From Micromonospora sp. KC723 (GTDB lineage: Bacteria; Actinomycetota; Actinomycetes; Mycobacteriales; Micromonosporaceae): 52,472 nucleotides of DNA. Shown piece after piece: positions 9,888 to 19,060 of the stretch. Made by a program: the position numbers and the translations under genes. Within the stretch, counting starts at the first letter, position 1; every line of letters begins with the position of its first letter. Under the pieces are notes generated by a model, which was given only the letters and a program-made list of their open reading frames with translations, had not been told where the DNA came from and ran no database searches. The stretch spans positions 1 to 52,472 of the forward strand of contig NZ_SMKD01000026.1 in NCBI RefSeq assembly GCF_004348595.1, in the 5' to 3' direction.

Positions 9888-10700
9888 GTGACCCACGACG
9901 ACACCACGCCGGGTGCCGTGTCCGGCCCGGGTGGTACGCCCGGGCCGCCGGCCGCCCGGCCCCTGCCCTCGCCGGCCGACGCCGTCCTCCCGGCGCACCT
10001 GGCCCCCGCCGCAGGGACGCTCTTCCGCGACCGCCTCGATCTGGCCGCCGCGTACGCCGAGCTGCTCGCCACCGACGGGGTGATCCGTGGCCTGATCGGG
10101 CCCCGCGAGGCGCCCCGGATCTGGGACCGGCACCTGCTCAACTGCGCGGCGGTGGCCGAACGCATCCCCGAGGGTGCCACCGTCGTCGACGTCGGTTCGG
10201 GAGCCGGGCTGCCCGGTGTGGTGTTGGCCATCGCTCGTCCCGACCTGCGGGTGACCCTGGTCGAACCACTCGCCCGGCGGACGTCCTTCCTTGTCGAGGC
10301 GGTCCAGCAGCTGGGCCTGGCCAAGATGGTGCGGGTGTTCCGCGGACGGGCCGACGAGGCGGCCTCGGGCGCCACCGGACTCGGTCCGCTGAGCGCCGAC
10401 ATCGTCACGGCCCGAGCGGTCGCCCCGCTCGACCGGCTCGCTGACTGGTGCCTGCCGCTGACGGTGCCGGGTGGGCGGCTGCTCGCGCTGAAGGGGTCGT
10501 CCGCCGCCGACGAGATCGCCGAGCACGCGGCCACGGTCGCCCGGCTGGGCGGCGGTGAGCCCGAGGTGCACCTGTGCGGGGTCGGGGTGATCGATTCGCC
10601 GACCACCGTCGTGGAGATCGTCCGCGAGCGGGTCGTGCGTCCCCCGGCAGCGAAGAAGACCCCCAAGCGGTCACGGGGCGGCCGTAAGCGGTCCGGCTGA
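9888..10700 (+). CDS. rsmG: 16S rRNA (guanine-N7) methyltransferase RsmG
   Basis: A 270-aa SAM-dependent methyltransferase of the GidB family that modifies G527 (E. coli numbering) of 16S rRNA. It has the motifs [14 protein letters not shown], the SAM loop [16 protein letters not shown] and the active-site region [14 protein letters not shown]. The first ~45 residues are Pro/Gly-rich, and the tail is Lys/Arg-rich. The GTG at 9888 lies 5 bp after khpB. Loss of this gene is known elsewhere to give low-level streptomycin resistance. Confidence 0.95.
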   Translation: MTHDDTTPGAVSGPGGTPGPPAARPLPSPADAVLPAHLAPAAGTLFRDRLDLAAAYAELLATDGVIRGLIGPREAPRIWDRHLLNCAAVAERIPEGATVVDVGSGAGLPGVVLAIARPDLRVTLVEPLARRTSFLVEAVQQLGLAKMVRVFRGRADEAASGATGLGPLSADIVTARAVAPLDRLADWCLPLTVPGGRLLALKGSSAADEIAEHAATVARLGGGEPEVHLCGVGVIDSPTTVVEIVRERVVRPPAAKKTPKRSRGGRKRSG

Positions 10701-11077
10701 GGCCATCTGGTTCGCGCCGGCTTGCCGAACCGACGCGGACCGGGCGGACGTCCCTGCTGTACCGCATCGGGTGGCAGCGCCGGTTGCCCGACCTGAGTCG
10801 GGCCCCCGGCCGTACGGTGAGCTCCCGGCTGACCGTACGGAGAGGCGGAACCGCTGCCCGTTCCGACGTGGCGGTATGGAGCCATCCGGAGAACGGAGAT
10901 GGACCCGCCGCGCCCGTCCCCCGTAGGCTGGCCGCGCGTCGATAGGGTGGAGCGGGCGGGCGCCGGGCGCACCGAATCCCGACCGCTCCCGCCGGGCCGT
11001 ACGCTCCGCGGTGCGAGCGCGCGTGCGGCCAGTAGACGGGGTGCGGACCGACCATCCGGAGCGGGCAGGGATGACAG
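10701..11077 (+). promoter_or_regulatory. rsmG-parA spacer with possible parA promoter
   Basis: No gene is seen in this 377-bp spacer. TGGACC (10900-10905) and TAGGCT (10924-10929) at an 18-bp distance are a plausible promoter for parA, and a second TAGGGT lies at 10943-10948. The segment GGCAGGG at about 11064-11070 is the likely ribosome-binding site of parA. Confidence 0.4.
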
Positions 11078-12436
11078 GTGCATGACGACGGCAGGTACGA
11101 CGATCCACGGGTGAACCGCCCCGAGGGCTCTGTTCCCCGTGTGGACCCTGTTTCACGTGAAACCGAGCAGTCGGGCTGGACCACCGACGGCCAGCCCGAC
11201 CTTGTCCGTCCGCCGGACCGGGATGTGGTGGCCGGCACTGCCCTGCCTGCGGTCGGGGCGGCGCGACCCTCGCCCGAGTCGTACCTGCCGCCGCCGTCCA
11301 CCACGGATGGTGCCGGCCGCCCCGCGAACGCCGCGACCGGGCGGGTCGCTCCCGTGCGCCGCAACGCCGGCCTGCCCGCCCGCCTCGAGTCCCCGATCGG
11401 CGGGAACGTGCCGCCGCCCGTACCGCAGCAGCCGCATCCAGATGTCGTGCCGGAGCAGATGCACGTCGCCGTCGACACGTCAGGCCCGCCCACCGGGGCC
11501 GTCGCCGACGCCGTTACCGCTGCCGCGTACGTTTCACGTGAAACCCCGACGCGCGAAGAGGATGACCCACCGTTGGCTATGGAGGCGATGCGCGCCGTGC
11601 AGATCCTTAATCCGAGTGGCGAGGTGACCATGCCTCGTCCCGAGCGGACGCGGGTGATGTGCGTCGCGAACCAGAAGGGTGGCGTGGGGAAGACCACGAC
11701 CACGGTCAACCTGGCGGTGGCTCTGGCCCTGCACGGCAACCGGGTCCTGGTGGTCGACCTCGACCCACAGGGCAACGCGTCGACCGGACTGAACGTGCCC
11801 CACCACACGGGCGTGCCGGACGTCTACGACTGCCTCATCAACAGTGTGCCGCTGGAGGAGGTCGCCCAGGAGGTGGAGGGCATCCCCAACCTCTACTGCG
11901 TGCCGGCCACCATCGACCTCGCGGGCGCCGAGATCGAGCTGGTCTCGGTCGTTGCCCGGGAGTCCCGGTTGGCTCGGGCCATCGCCGCCTACCCGGGGCA
12001 CTTCGACTACGTCTTCATCGACTGCCCGCCCTCGCTCGGCCTGCTCACGGTCAACGCCCTGGTGGCGGCGCAGGAGGTGTTGATCCCCATCCAGTGCGAG
12101 TACTACGCCCTGGAAGGGCTGAACCAGCTCATCAACAACATCAACCTGGTCCGCCAGCACCTGAACCCCAAGCTGGAGGTCTCCACGATCCTGCTCACCA
12201 TGTACGACCGCCGTACGCGGCTGGCCGACGCCGTGGAGCAGGACGTCCGGAACCACTTCGGCGACAAGGTGCTCCAGGCGGTCATCCCGCGCAACGTCCG
12301 CGTTTCCGAGGCACCCAGCTATGGCCAGTCGGTGATGACCTACGATCCGGGTTCGCGGGGAGCCACGAGCTACTTCGAGGCCGCCCAGGAGATCGCCGAG
12401 CGCGGCGTCAAGGAACCGGTGAGCCGGAATGCGTAG
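11078..12436 (+). CDS. parA: Chromosome partitioning ATPase ParA
   Basis: A 452-aa deviant-Walker ATPase that moves ParB-parS complexes. The ATPase core begins near residue 190 with KGGVGKTTTT (200-209), followed by VVDLDPQGNAST and FIDCPPSLGLL. The first ~185 residues are Pro/Ala-rich, probably disordered, and unlike the core. Two parS sites fall in this extension and are translated as VSRET at residues 25-29 and 152-156. I chose GTG 11078 because a GGCAGGG site precedes it. A later start (ATG 11580) would leave the parS sites untranslated and give a ~285-aa ParA closer to the family norm. Confidence 0.93.
   Translation: MHDDGRYDDPRVNRPEGSVPRVDPVSRETEQSGWTTDGQPDLVRPPDRDVVAGTALPAVGAARPSPESYLPPPSTTDGAGRPANAATGRVAPVRRNAGLPARLESPIGGNVPPPVPQQPHPDVVPEQMHVAVDTSGPPTGAVADAVTAAAYVSRETPTREEDDPPLAMEAMRAVQILNPSGEVTMPRPERTRVMCVANQKGGVGKTTTTVNLAVALALHGNRVLVVDLDPQGNASTGLNVPHHTGVPDVYDCLINSVPLEEVAQEVEGIPNLYCVPATIDLAGAEIELVSVVARESRLARAIAAYPGHFDYVFIDCPPSLGLLTVNALVAAQEVLIPIQCEYYALEGLNQLINNINLVRQHLNPKLEVSTILLTMYDRRTRLADAVEQDVRNHFGDKVLQAVIPRNVRVSEAPSYGQSVMTYDPGSRGATSYFEAAQEIAERGVKEPVSRNA
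11149..11164. promoter_or_regulatory. parS: parS site 1
   Basis: TGTTTCACGTGAAACC matches the bacterial parS consensus (TGTTTCACGTGAAACA) in 15 of 16 positions. It lies inside the 5' part of the parA reading frame. Confidence 0.92.
11530..11545. promoter_or_regulatory. parS: parS site 2
   Basis: CGTTTCACGTGAAACC carries the full GTTTCACGTGAAAC palindrome. It lies 381 bp after site 1, also inside the parA frame and just before the ATPase core. Confidence 0.92.
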
Positions 12437-12463
12437 TGGGGACAAGTCGCTGGGAGGCGTCGC

Positions 12464-13489
12464 ATGAAGAACCGACCCCGTGGCGGTCTGGGTCGAGGAC
12501 TCGGGGCGCTGATCCCGACCGGGCCGGCACCGGACGCGCCCGGTGCGGTCGCCACGATGCCCGAGCCGGAACCGATCGTTCCCGGTTCGGAGGCACCCGC
12601 AGCGACGCCCTCCATCCCGGTGCCCGTCCCGGCTGTCCAGCTCGAGCCGGAGCTGAGCCCGGTGCCGGGTGCCCGCTTCGCCGAGATTCCGGTCGACGCG
12701 ATCGTGCCCAACCCGAAGCAGCCACGGCAGGTCTTCGACGAGGAGGCCCTGGAGGAGCTGAAGACCTCGATCCTGGAGGTCGGTTTCCTTCAGCCGATCG
12801 TCGTCCGAGCCCTCGACGGCGACAAGTACGAACTCGTCATGGGCGAGCGCCGGTGGCGCGCAGCCCAGGCGGTGGGCCGGGAGAACATCCCGGCGATCGT
12901 CCGCGACACCAAGGACGACGCGATGCTCCGGGACGCGCTCCTGGAGAACATCCACCGGGCCAACCTCAACCCGCTGGAGGAGGCGGCCGCGTATCAGCAG
13001 CTGCTCGACGAGTTCGGTGCCACCCACGAGGAGTTGGCCCGGCGGATCGGCCGGAGTCGGCCACAGATCTCGAACACCATCCGTCTGCTGAACCTCCCGC
13101 CCCAGGTGCAGCGGAGGGTCGCCGCCGGCGTGCTCTCCGCCGGCCATGCTCGGGCCCTGCTGAGCCTCGACGAGCCGGAGGCGCAGGAACAGCTCGCCCT
13201 TCGTATCGTCGCCGAAGGGCTCTCCGTACGCGCGACCGAGGAGATAGTGGCGGTCGCGCTCGCCGAAGGGACCGCCAAGGCCCCGGCGGCGAAGAGACGG
13301 CCCAAGCCCGTTGCTCCCGCACTCACCGACCTGGCCGACCGTCTCTCCGACCGTTTCGACACCCGGGTGAAGGTGGACATCGGCCGGAGCAAGGGGAAGA
13401 TCACCATCGAGTTCGCCACCGTCGACGACCTGGAGCGGATCGTCGGCATCATCGGTGTGGGCCAGGAAGCGGAACCCGAAGAGGACTGA
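12464..13489 (+). CDS. parB: Chromosome partitioning protein ParB (CTPase)
   Basis: A 341-aa protein that binds parS and spreads as a CTP-dependent clamp. It starts [18 protein letters not shown], the segment that contacts ParA. A Pro-rich linker leads to the N-terminal CTP-binding domain with GERRWRA and [15 protein letters not shown] helix-turn-helix ([20 protein letters not shown]) and a C-terminal dimerisation domain follow. It begins 27 bp after parA with a GGGAGG site, so the two genes form an operon. Confidence 0.97.
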   Translation: MKNRPRGGLGRGLGALIPTGPAPDAPGAVATMPEPEPIVPGSEAPAATPSIPVPVPAVQLEPELSPVPGARFAEIPVDAIVPNPKQPRQVFDEEALEELKTSILEVGFLQPIVVRALDGDKYELVMGERRWRAAQAVGRENIPAIVRDTKDDAMLRDALLENIHRANLNPLEEAAAYQQLLDEFGATHEELARRIGRSRPQISNTIRLLNLPPQVQRRVAAGVLSAGHARALLSLDEPEAQEQLALRIVAEGLSVRATEEIVAVALAEGTAKAPAAKRRPKPVAPALTDLADRLSDRFDTRVKVDIGRSKGKITIEFATVDDLERIVGIIGVGQEAEPEED

Positions 13490-13510
13490 CCCTGTCAGGT
13501 AACAGCTCGT

Positions 13511-13545
13511 CCGGCCGTGTCCTCCCACTGGGAGGACACGGCCGG
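13511..13545 (+). terminator. Terminator of parAB
   Basis: A perfect 16-bp stem, 13511-13526 with 13530-13545 (arm CCGGCCGTGTCCTCCC), with a 3-nt loop, followed by TTT, 21 bp after the parB stop. The remaining bases up to 13738 show no gene. Confidence 0.9.
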
Positions 13546-13738
13546 TTTCATGCCCGACGGAGACGCCGACAGCCCGTCGGAGCGTCCGGTGCCGCTCCCC
13601 GCCTCCGTGATGAGGGCTAGGGAACATTGCTCACCAGCACAGGGCGATGCCCAACGGTGGTGTCACGCGAGGACGTCCCGGTGGCCGGGCGTCGGTGCCG
13701 GCACAGGAGGTTGGCCGCCCCATGCCGACCGTCGCTGG

Positions 13739-14182
13739 TCACGGCGCGGCTTCGAGGAACTCCGACAGCCGCAGGGCGAGCCGCCTCAGCTCCCTGCTCG
13801 CCTCGATTCCGAACAGCAGAGTGGCGGACCAGGGCGCGAACGCCGGCGCGATGTCCGCTGCTCGTAGGGTGACTCCGAGTGAGACGCGCCCGATTCCGTC
13901 GTGCGCCGCTTCGAGGGTGAGCTGTCCCCGAGCGGAGGTCCAGTACCGCACGCCGTCCCAGCCCCGCCAGCCGGAGGCCAGCGTGCCGAAGAACTCGGAC
14001 AGCCTGGTTGTCTGCGGGTTGACGAAGATTCCGTCGAGCTCGACCACCGCCGCCGCCGTCATGCCGCCGCCGTGCAACTCGGTGGGCAGGGCGAGAACGT
14101 ATCCGTCGCCGTAGGGGTCCTCCGGCGGGTGCAGCACCCAACGCGAGCCGGCACCCGACTGGAGGACGAAGGGGTCACTCAT
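13739..14182 (-). CDS. Uncharacterised protein (DUF6228-like)
   Basis: A 147-aa soluble protein with no signal peptide or membrane segment. Features seen: WVLHPPEDPYGDGYVLALP at the start, a central GWRGWDGVRYWTSARGQLTLEAAHDG, and a C-terminal Leu-rich helix. The pattern resembles small actinobacterial DUF6228 proteins, which have no known function; this assignment is from memory and tentative. It is convergent with parB. The ATG at 14182 has TACGCT exactly 7 bp upstream (14190-14195), suggesting a leaderless mRNA. Confidence 0.75.
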   Translation of the reverse strand: MSDPFVLQSGAGSRWVLHPPEDPYGDGYVLALPTELHGGGMTAAAVVELDGIFVNPQTTRLSEFFGTLASGWRGWDGVRYWTSARGQLTLEAAHDGIGRVSLGVTLRAADIAPAFAPWSATLLFGIEASRELRRLALRLSEFLEAAP

Positions 14183-14189
14183 CGCGGCC

Positions 14190-14195
14190 AGCGTA
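14190..14195 (-). promoter_or_regulatory. -10 element for a leaderless mRNA (gene at 13739-14182)
   Basis: On the minus strand TACGCT is followed by 7 bases and the ATG, with no ribosome-binding site between them. Confidence 0.5.
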
Positions 14196-14307
14196 GGCCC
14201 TGCCGACCGTCGTTGTCGCTCCCGTGACGGACCTCGGTACCAGCCCTGCCCGCCGCGTCGCCCTGGAACGAGGGTTGTCTCGGCTGGCGCCACCGGACAT
14301 GGTGATC

Positions 14308-14323
14308 CGTTCCACGTGAAACG
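14308..14323. promoter_or_regulatory. parS: parS site 3 (one mismatch in the core)
   Basis: CGTTCCACGTGAAACG differs from the core palindrome by a C in place of T in the left arm. It lies in the gene-free stretch 14183-14825. Confidence 0.75.
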
Positions 14324-14354
14324 CCGCACCGCAAAGTGTCGCTGGCCGCCGCAT

Positions 14355-14370
14355 CGTTTCACGTGAAACC
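14355..14370. promoter_or_regulatory. parS: parS site 4
   Basis: CGTTTCACGTGAAACC has the full 14-bp palindrome, 47 bp from site 3. Confidence 0.92.
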
Positions 14371-14585
14371 GGCCCCTGCCGCTCTCCGCACTGCTCGACG
14401 CTCGCCGGCCGGACGGGCTGACGGCGGTAGGGAGCGGTTACCTGGGACTCCGGTGACAGTCGGCTGAACCGGGCTTTCCCGCACTGGCTGGCCGCGCGGC
14501 GACTGCCGGAAATCGAGGAGCGATCAACAGCCGTTCGATCGCTTCGATCGTTGAAAGACAGGAGCCTTCCTTCGCTGTTCCATCT

Positions 14586-14717
14586 TGTGGATGAGCCCAA
14601 GGTTATCCACAGCGGTTTTCCACAGGCCGGCCTCGTTTCACGTGAAACACGCTGTCCGACAGTGCCCTGACCTGTGGATGACGGGGTGTGCTGGTGTTCT
14701 CATCAGCCTGTGGACAA
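14586..14717. promoter_or_regulatory. Secondary DnaA-box cluster beside parS
   Basis: Within 132 bp there are two perfect boxes, TTATCCACA (14603-14611) and inverted TTGTCCACA (14709-14717). Near-boxes are TTTTCCACA (14616) and inverted TCATCCACA (14586 and 14673). They are about 10 kb from oriC in the gene-free stretch 14183-14825, which has no other recognisable content apart from the parS sites and a promoter. Confidence 0.75.
14634..14649. promoter_or_regulatory. parS: parS site 5
   Basis: CGTTTCACGTGAAACA has the full palindrome and lies between DnaA boxes. Confidence 0.93.
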
Positions 14718-14812
14718 CTCCTCTCCAGGGGCCGGCGATGGCGTACAGCACGCGGGTGGAGGAACCCGGCGGTCGATGCCGTTCGGGGAGGGACAGGGAT
14801 CGCGGACTCGGC

Positions 14813-14818
14813 TAGGGT
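14813..14818 (+). promoter_or_regulatory. -10 element for a leaderless mRNA (gene at 14826)
   Basis: TAGGGT, then 7 bases, then the GTG start; no ribosome-binding site lies between. Confidence 0.5.
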
Positions 14819-14825
14819 CAGCGTC

Positions 14826-15698
14826 GTGCACGACACCCCTCCCGCGCTTCCGGACTTCACCCAGTGGCCGTCGTTCCCCTTCGAAGGCGACCTCCGCGTC
14901 AAGCAACTCGACGACCCGGTGTCGGTCGAACCGCCCCGCAAGGGTGAGGGACTTCGGGAATGCACCGCCTGCAACGCCCCCGACGATGCCTACATCTGGG
15001 TTGGTGAGCGGTGGCGGGTCCGTGCCATGGACCGCCCCACCGGCCTGCCGATGGTGCTGATCCTGGAGTCCCGCTCCCACCTCGACCTCGGCGATCTGCC
15101 CAACCTGCTCGCTGCCGAGCTGGGGGTGATGACCGTACGCCTGGAACGCGCCATCCGGTCACTGGACGGTGTCGCCCGCGTACACGTCAACCGGTGGGGG
15201 GACGGTTCGGCGCACCTGCACATGTGGTTCCTGGCCCGCCCGTACGGGCGACTCCAGCTGCGCGGCACGTTCCTCTCCCTGTGGGACTCGATCCTGCCGC
15301 CGATCTCCGAGTCTCAGTGGCGGGAGAACCTGGCCATGGTGGCCGCCTGGCTCGCCGAGTTCGGTGGACGTCCACTGGCCGAGCCGCCGCGCATCCAGTG
15401 GCAGGCCCCCTCCCGCCTCGCCGAGTCGGCCGACGGGGTGGAGCCCGACGTCGAGGGGACCGTGTCGGTGATCGAGTCTGAGGAAGAGACGCCCGTTGCG
15501 GTGGACGGGAACACCGACGGCTACGACGCCGAAAAGGTTGAGCCTGCCGACGAACCCGACCCAGCCGGTGTCACTCCGACGGTGGACGAACCGACTCCCG
15601 CGGACGGGCAGGATGGCGTCCCTGGCCGGCCGTCGGCAAGAAGCGCCGACACCGGTCCGGGCGGCGACAGCGGCAATTGGCGATCCGCCGCCGACTGA
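14826..15698 (+). CDS. HIT-like domain protein with acidic tail
   Basis: A 290-aa protein. Residues ~1-190 look like an HIT (histidine triad) fold: CNAPDDAYIWVGERWRVRAM, a strand ESRSHLDLGDL, then GSAHLHMWFLARPYG. The triad HxHxH is HLHMW here, so the third His is Trp, and hydrolase activity is doubtful. The last ~80 residues are Glu/Asp/Pro/Ala-rich and disordered. I chose GTG 14826 because homology starts there and a TAGGGT box lies 7 bp upstream; the frame is open further up to 14688. It is convergent with the ligase gene. The HIT call is motif-based. Confidence 0.75.
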   Translation: MHDTPPALPDFTQWPSFPFEGDLRVKQLDDPVSVEPPRKGEGLRECTACNAPDDAYIWVGERWRVRAMDRPTGLPMVLILESRSHLDLGDLPNLLAAELGVMTVRLERAIRSLDGVARVHVNRWGDGSAHLHMWFLARPYGRLQLRGTFLSLWDSILPPISESQWRENLAMVAAWLAEFGGRPLAEPPRIQWQAPSRLAESADGVEPDVEGTVSVIESEEETPVAVDGNTDGYDAEKVEPADEPDPAGVTPTVDEPTPADGQDGVPGRPSARSADTGPGGDSGNWRSAAD

Positions 15699-15734
15699 CG
15701 ACCACCGGTCACCACACGTCGCTTGGCGCGACGG

Positions 15735-16733
15735 TCAGGACCGCCGGGCGGCGGCCCGACCGACCAACGAGCCGAGCACCTTCCCGAAGTCCAGCCCAGC
15801 CGCCTGGATGGCGAGCGGCAGCAGCGACGTCTCGGTCATGCCGGGCGAGACGTTGACCTCCAGCACGTGTGGTCGACCGTCGGCGTCGACGATCAGGTCG
15901 ACCCGGGATAGGTCCCGTAGGCCCAGTGCGCGGTGTGCGGCCAGAGCCACCTCGGTGACCCTCCCGGTGACCGAGGCGTCCAGCCTGGCGGGGGCGTGCC
16001 AGGTGGTGCGGCCGGCGGTGTAGCGGGCCGCGTAGTCGTACACACCGTTGCGGGGCACGATCTCCACCGGCGGAAGGGCCTGCGGCCCATTCCCCAGGTC
16101 GACCACGGAGACCGCCACGTCCATCCCGGACACGTACCGTTCGACCAGCGCCGTCGAGTCGTACGCGAAGCAACCCACCATCGCGGCCGGAAGGGCAGCG
16201 GCGTCCCGGACCACCGCGGCGCCCAGGCCGGATCCGCCCTGGGCCGGCTTCACCATCAGCGGCAGCCCCAACCGGTCCACGATCCGGTCCAGCACCGCCA
16301 CCGCGCCCAGTTCCGAGAAGCGGTCGTGCGGCAGGGCCACCCAGTCGGGGGTCGGGATGCCGTTCTCCCGCAACACCGCCTTGGCGGACGGCTTGTCCCA
16401 GGCGAGCCGGGAGGCCCGGGCGTCACAGCCGACGTACGGTACGCCACACAGGTCGAGCACGCCACGCAGGGAACCGTCCTCGCCGGTTGCGCCGTGCAAC
16501 GCGATCACCACGGCGTCCGGCGGGTCGGCGGCGAGTGCGGGCAGCAGCGCCACGTCGGCGTCCCGCAGTTCCGCCTCGACCCCGATCGTGCGGAGCGCGT
16601 CGAGCACCCGGCGGCCGGACCGCAGCGAGACGTCCCGCTCGTAGGAGAGGCCGCCGGCGAGCACGAGAACGTGCAGGTCGCCGCTGGCGGCAGGGCCGGT
16701 CATGGGGGATCGGACGGCAGAGGTGTCAGCCAT
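15735..16733 (-). CDS. D-alanine--D-alanine ligase family protein (ATP-grasp)
   Basis: A 332-aa ATP-grasp ligase. Motifs: an N-terminal LVLAGGLSYERDVSL, ALHGATGEDGSLRGVLDLCG (80-87 = HGATGEDG), the ATP loop KPAQGGSGLG (152-161) and the metal-binding LEVNVSPGMTETS. These are the Ddl hallmarks. Actinobacteria normally carry the main ddl elsewhere, so this may be a paralogue; substrate preference cannot be read from the sequence. The ATG at 16733 is 7 bp after the aminotransferase stop, so the two are likely co-transcribed. An alternative ATG is at 16703. Confidence 0.85.
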   Translation of the reverse strand: MADTSAVRSPMTGPAASGDLHVLVLAGGLSYERDVSLRSGRRVLDALRTIGVEAELRDADVALLPALAADPPDAVVIALHGATGEDGSLRGVLDLCGVPYVGCDARASRLAWDKPSAKAVLRENGIPTPDWVALPHDRFSELGAVAVLDRIVDRLGLPLMVKPAQGGSGLGAAVVRDAAALPAAMVGCFAYDSTALVERYVSGMDVAVSVVDLGNGPQALPPVEIVPRNGVYDYAARYTAGRTTWHAPARLDASVTGRVTEVALAAHRALGLRDLSRVDLIVDADGRPHVLEVNVSPGMTETSLLPLAIQAAGLDFGKVLGSLVGRAAARRS

Positions 16734-16740
16734 GCCCGAA

Positions 16741-18051
16741 TCATGCCAAGTCAGGTCCGGGCACGTCCGCACCACCCTGCCGGCGCCTGCCGGCCGAGGT
16801 GACTGGCCCGAAGACCCGACGCATGGCGATCTCCTGCTCCATGACCCCGGCCAGCCGGCGGACGCCCTCCCGGATCCGTTCCGGCGGCGGGAAAGAGAAG
16901 TTCAGCCGGATGTTGCCGGTCCCGGAACCGTCGGCGTAGAAGCCGGTACCCGGGACGTAGGCGACCCGCGCGGTGATCGCGCGCGGCATCATCGCCTTGG
17001 CGTCGAGCTCGGCCGGCAGGGTCGCCCACACGAAGAGGCCACCACCCGGATTCGTCCAGGTGGTGCCCTCCGGCATCAGGTCCTCCAGCGCGGTGAGCAG
17101 GGCGTCCCGCCGCTCCCGGTAGACCTCCCGGTAGACCTTCAGCTGCTCCCGCCACGGCATGGTCGACAGGTACGTAGCGACGGCGGCCTGGGCGAACCCG
17201 CTGGGACAGAGGATCTGCGCCTCGCTGGCGATCACCAGTTTGTCGCGGACCGCGTGCGGGGCGAGGATCCAGCCGACCCGCAGTCCGGGAGCGAACGTCT
17301 TGGAAAAGGTGCTCAGGTAGAAGACCCCGTCCCGGCGGCGGGCCCGCAGCGGCGCGGGGGCCTCCCCCTCGAACCCGAGTTGGCCGTACGGGTCGTCCTC
17401 CACCACCAGCAGCCCGGCCCGCTCGCAGATGTCCAGCACCCGTTCGCGACGTTCCTCGCTCAGCGTCACGCCGGTCGGGTTCTGGTAGGTGGGGATGGTG
17501 TAGAGGAACTTCACCCGCCGGCCGGCGCGGGCCAGGTCGGCGATCGCCACCTCCAGCGCCTCCGGCACCAGCCCCTCGTCGTCCATCGGCACGTGCACGA
17601 CCTGGGCCTGGGCGGCCTGGAACACCCCGAGTGCGCCCACGTACGTCGGGCCCTCGGCGAGCACCACGTCCCCCGGGTCCAGGAACAGGCGGGCCACCAG
17701 GTCCAGCGCCTGCTGCCCGCCGACGGTCACCACCACGTCCTCCGGCGAAGCGCCGCAGGACGCGTCGATACCGGAGAGGGCCATCACCTCGCAGATCCGC
17801 TCCCGCAGCTCCAGGGTGCCCTGGCCGATGCCGTACTGCAGGGTGGTGACGCCCTGCTCGGAGCCCAGCTTGCCGAGCATCTCGCCGACCGCGTCAAGGG
17901 GCAGCGCGGCGATGTAGGGAGCCCCGCCCGCCAGCGAGACGACCTCCGGCCGGCTGGCCACCGCGAAGAGGGCCCGGATCTCCGAGGCGGTCATTCCCCG
18001 GACCCGCCGGGCGTAACGGTCGGTGTAGTCGTCGAGCGTCGTGCCGGTCAT
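16741..18051 (-). CDS. PLP-dependent aminotransferase, class I/II (LysN/MocR-type fold)
   Basis: A 436-aa fold-type I aminotransferase. It contains SLAGGAPYIAALP, LQYGIGQGTLELRE, TYQNPTGVTLSEERR and the PLP lysine in STFSKTFAPG (Lys251), followed by LRVGWI. The pattern is that of aminotransferases acting on 2-aminoadipate, branched-chain or aromatic amino acids; the substrate is not determined. The ATG at 18051 is chosen for its GAGGTG ribosome-binding site; the open frame extends 48 codons further. It is followed by the ATP-grasp ligase. Confidence 0.9.
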   Translation of the reverse strand: MTGTTLDDYTDRYARRVRGMTASEIRALFAVASRPEVVSLAGGAPYIAALPLDAVGEMLGKLGSEQGVTTLQYGIGQGTLELRERICEVMALSGIDASCGASPEDVVVTVGGQQALDLVARLFLDPGDVVLAEGPTYVGALGVFQAAQAQVVHVPMDDEGLVPEALEVAIADLARAGRRVKFLYTIPTYQNPTGVTLSEERRERVLDICERAGLLVVEDDPYGQLGFEGEAPAPLRARRRDGVFYLSTFSKTFAPGLRVGWILAPHAVRDKLVIASEAQILCPSGFAQAAVATYLSTMPWREQLKVYREVYRERRDALLTALEDLMPEGTTWTNPGGGLFVWATLPAELDAKAMMPRAITARVAYVPGTGFYADGSGTGNIRLNFSFPPPERIREGVRRLAGVMEQEIAMRRVFGPVTSAGRRRQGGADVPGPDLA

Positions 18052-18338
18052 GACATCACCTCGATCGGGTGTCGGTCGGGCTCCTGCCCGCTGGGTCCCC
18101 GCAGTGCCGGCCACCGTGACGGCGCGGGACGCCGGTCGCTCGATCCTAGTCCGCTTGTGCTGCCCGTGGACCCGTGATTTCGGGTACGTCCACATCCCGG
18201 ACCGGTCACACCCGGCTCAGGTGGGCATTCGCGCGTCCCCTCCCGTACTGGCGGCGGTCGGCGTACGATCGCTCGTCGGGGGGAGGACGGCTGCGTGGCG
18301 CGCCGTTCCACCCCCGAGCCTACTGTGGGGGCCCACCG

Positions 18339-19004
18339 ATGTCGCGACGCCTGGTCAGCCTGACCCTGGACACCTTGGAAGACCTGCCCCGCCCGTGCCG
18401 GGAGTGCGTGTACTGGGAGCTGGATCCGGTCTCCGCGGACCGGGCCTGCGCCGCCGGCGATCCGGGGCTGGAGAAGGAGGCCTGGGTCTCCCAGACGCTG
18501 CTGGAGTGGGGTTCCTGCGGCAAACTGGCGTACGTCGACGGCATGCCGGCCGGGTTCGTCATGTACGCCCCGCCCGCATACGTCCCCCGCTCGATGGCCT
18601 TCCCGACCTCGCCGGTCTCCGCCGACGCGGCCCTGCTGATGACGGCGAACGTGGTGCCGGCCTTCGCGGGGGGCGGACTGGGCCGGATGCTCGTCCAGGG
18701 GGTAGCCCGGGATCTGACGAAACGGGGCATCAAGGCGATCGAGGCGTTCGGCGACGCCAAGTTCGGCGACGACGCGGGCGAGGCGACCCGGGCCTGCGTC
18801 GCTCCGGCCGACTTCTTCCTGTCGGTGGGCTTCAAGACGGTCCGCCCGCACCCCCGCTACCCCCGGCTGCGCCTGGAGCTGCGGACCGCGCTGAGCTGGA
18901 AGTCGGACGTCGAGTACGCGCTGGAGAAGCTGCTCGGCTCGATGAGCCCCGAGACGCTGCTCCGTCCGGTCCGGCCGGCCCCGGCCACCCACGCCGCCGG
19001 CTGA
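18339..19004 (+). CDS. GNAT family N-acetyltransferase
   Basis: A 221-aa protein. It has a Cys-containing N-terminal segment (CRECVYWELDP) and a GNAT core with the acetyl-CoA loop region VVPAFAGGGLGRMLVQGVARDL, then FFLSVGFKTVR. The substrate is unknown. The ATG at 18339 fits the homologous start (MSRRLVSLTLDTLEDLP); the frame is open from 18174 without family similarity. It is divergent from the aminotransferase and convergent with cwlM. Confidence 0.82.
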   Translation: MSRRLVSLTLDTLEDLPRPCRECVYWELDPVSADRACAAGDPGLEKEAWVSQTLLEWGSCGKLAYVDGMPAGFVMYAPPAYVPRSMAFPTSPVSADAALLMTANVVPAFAGGGLGRMLVQGVARDLTKRGIKAIEAFGDAKFGDDAGEATRACVAPADFFLSVGFKTVRPHPRYPRLRLELRTALSWKSDVEYALEKLLGSMSPETLLRPVRPAPATHAAG

Positions 19005-19060
19005 GCCGGGCGCACGGCGGCGGCGCGACCGAGTGGGCGGTACCCCGGCGAGCCGTGTGG

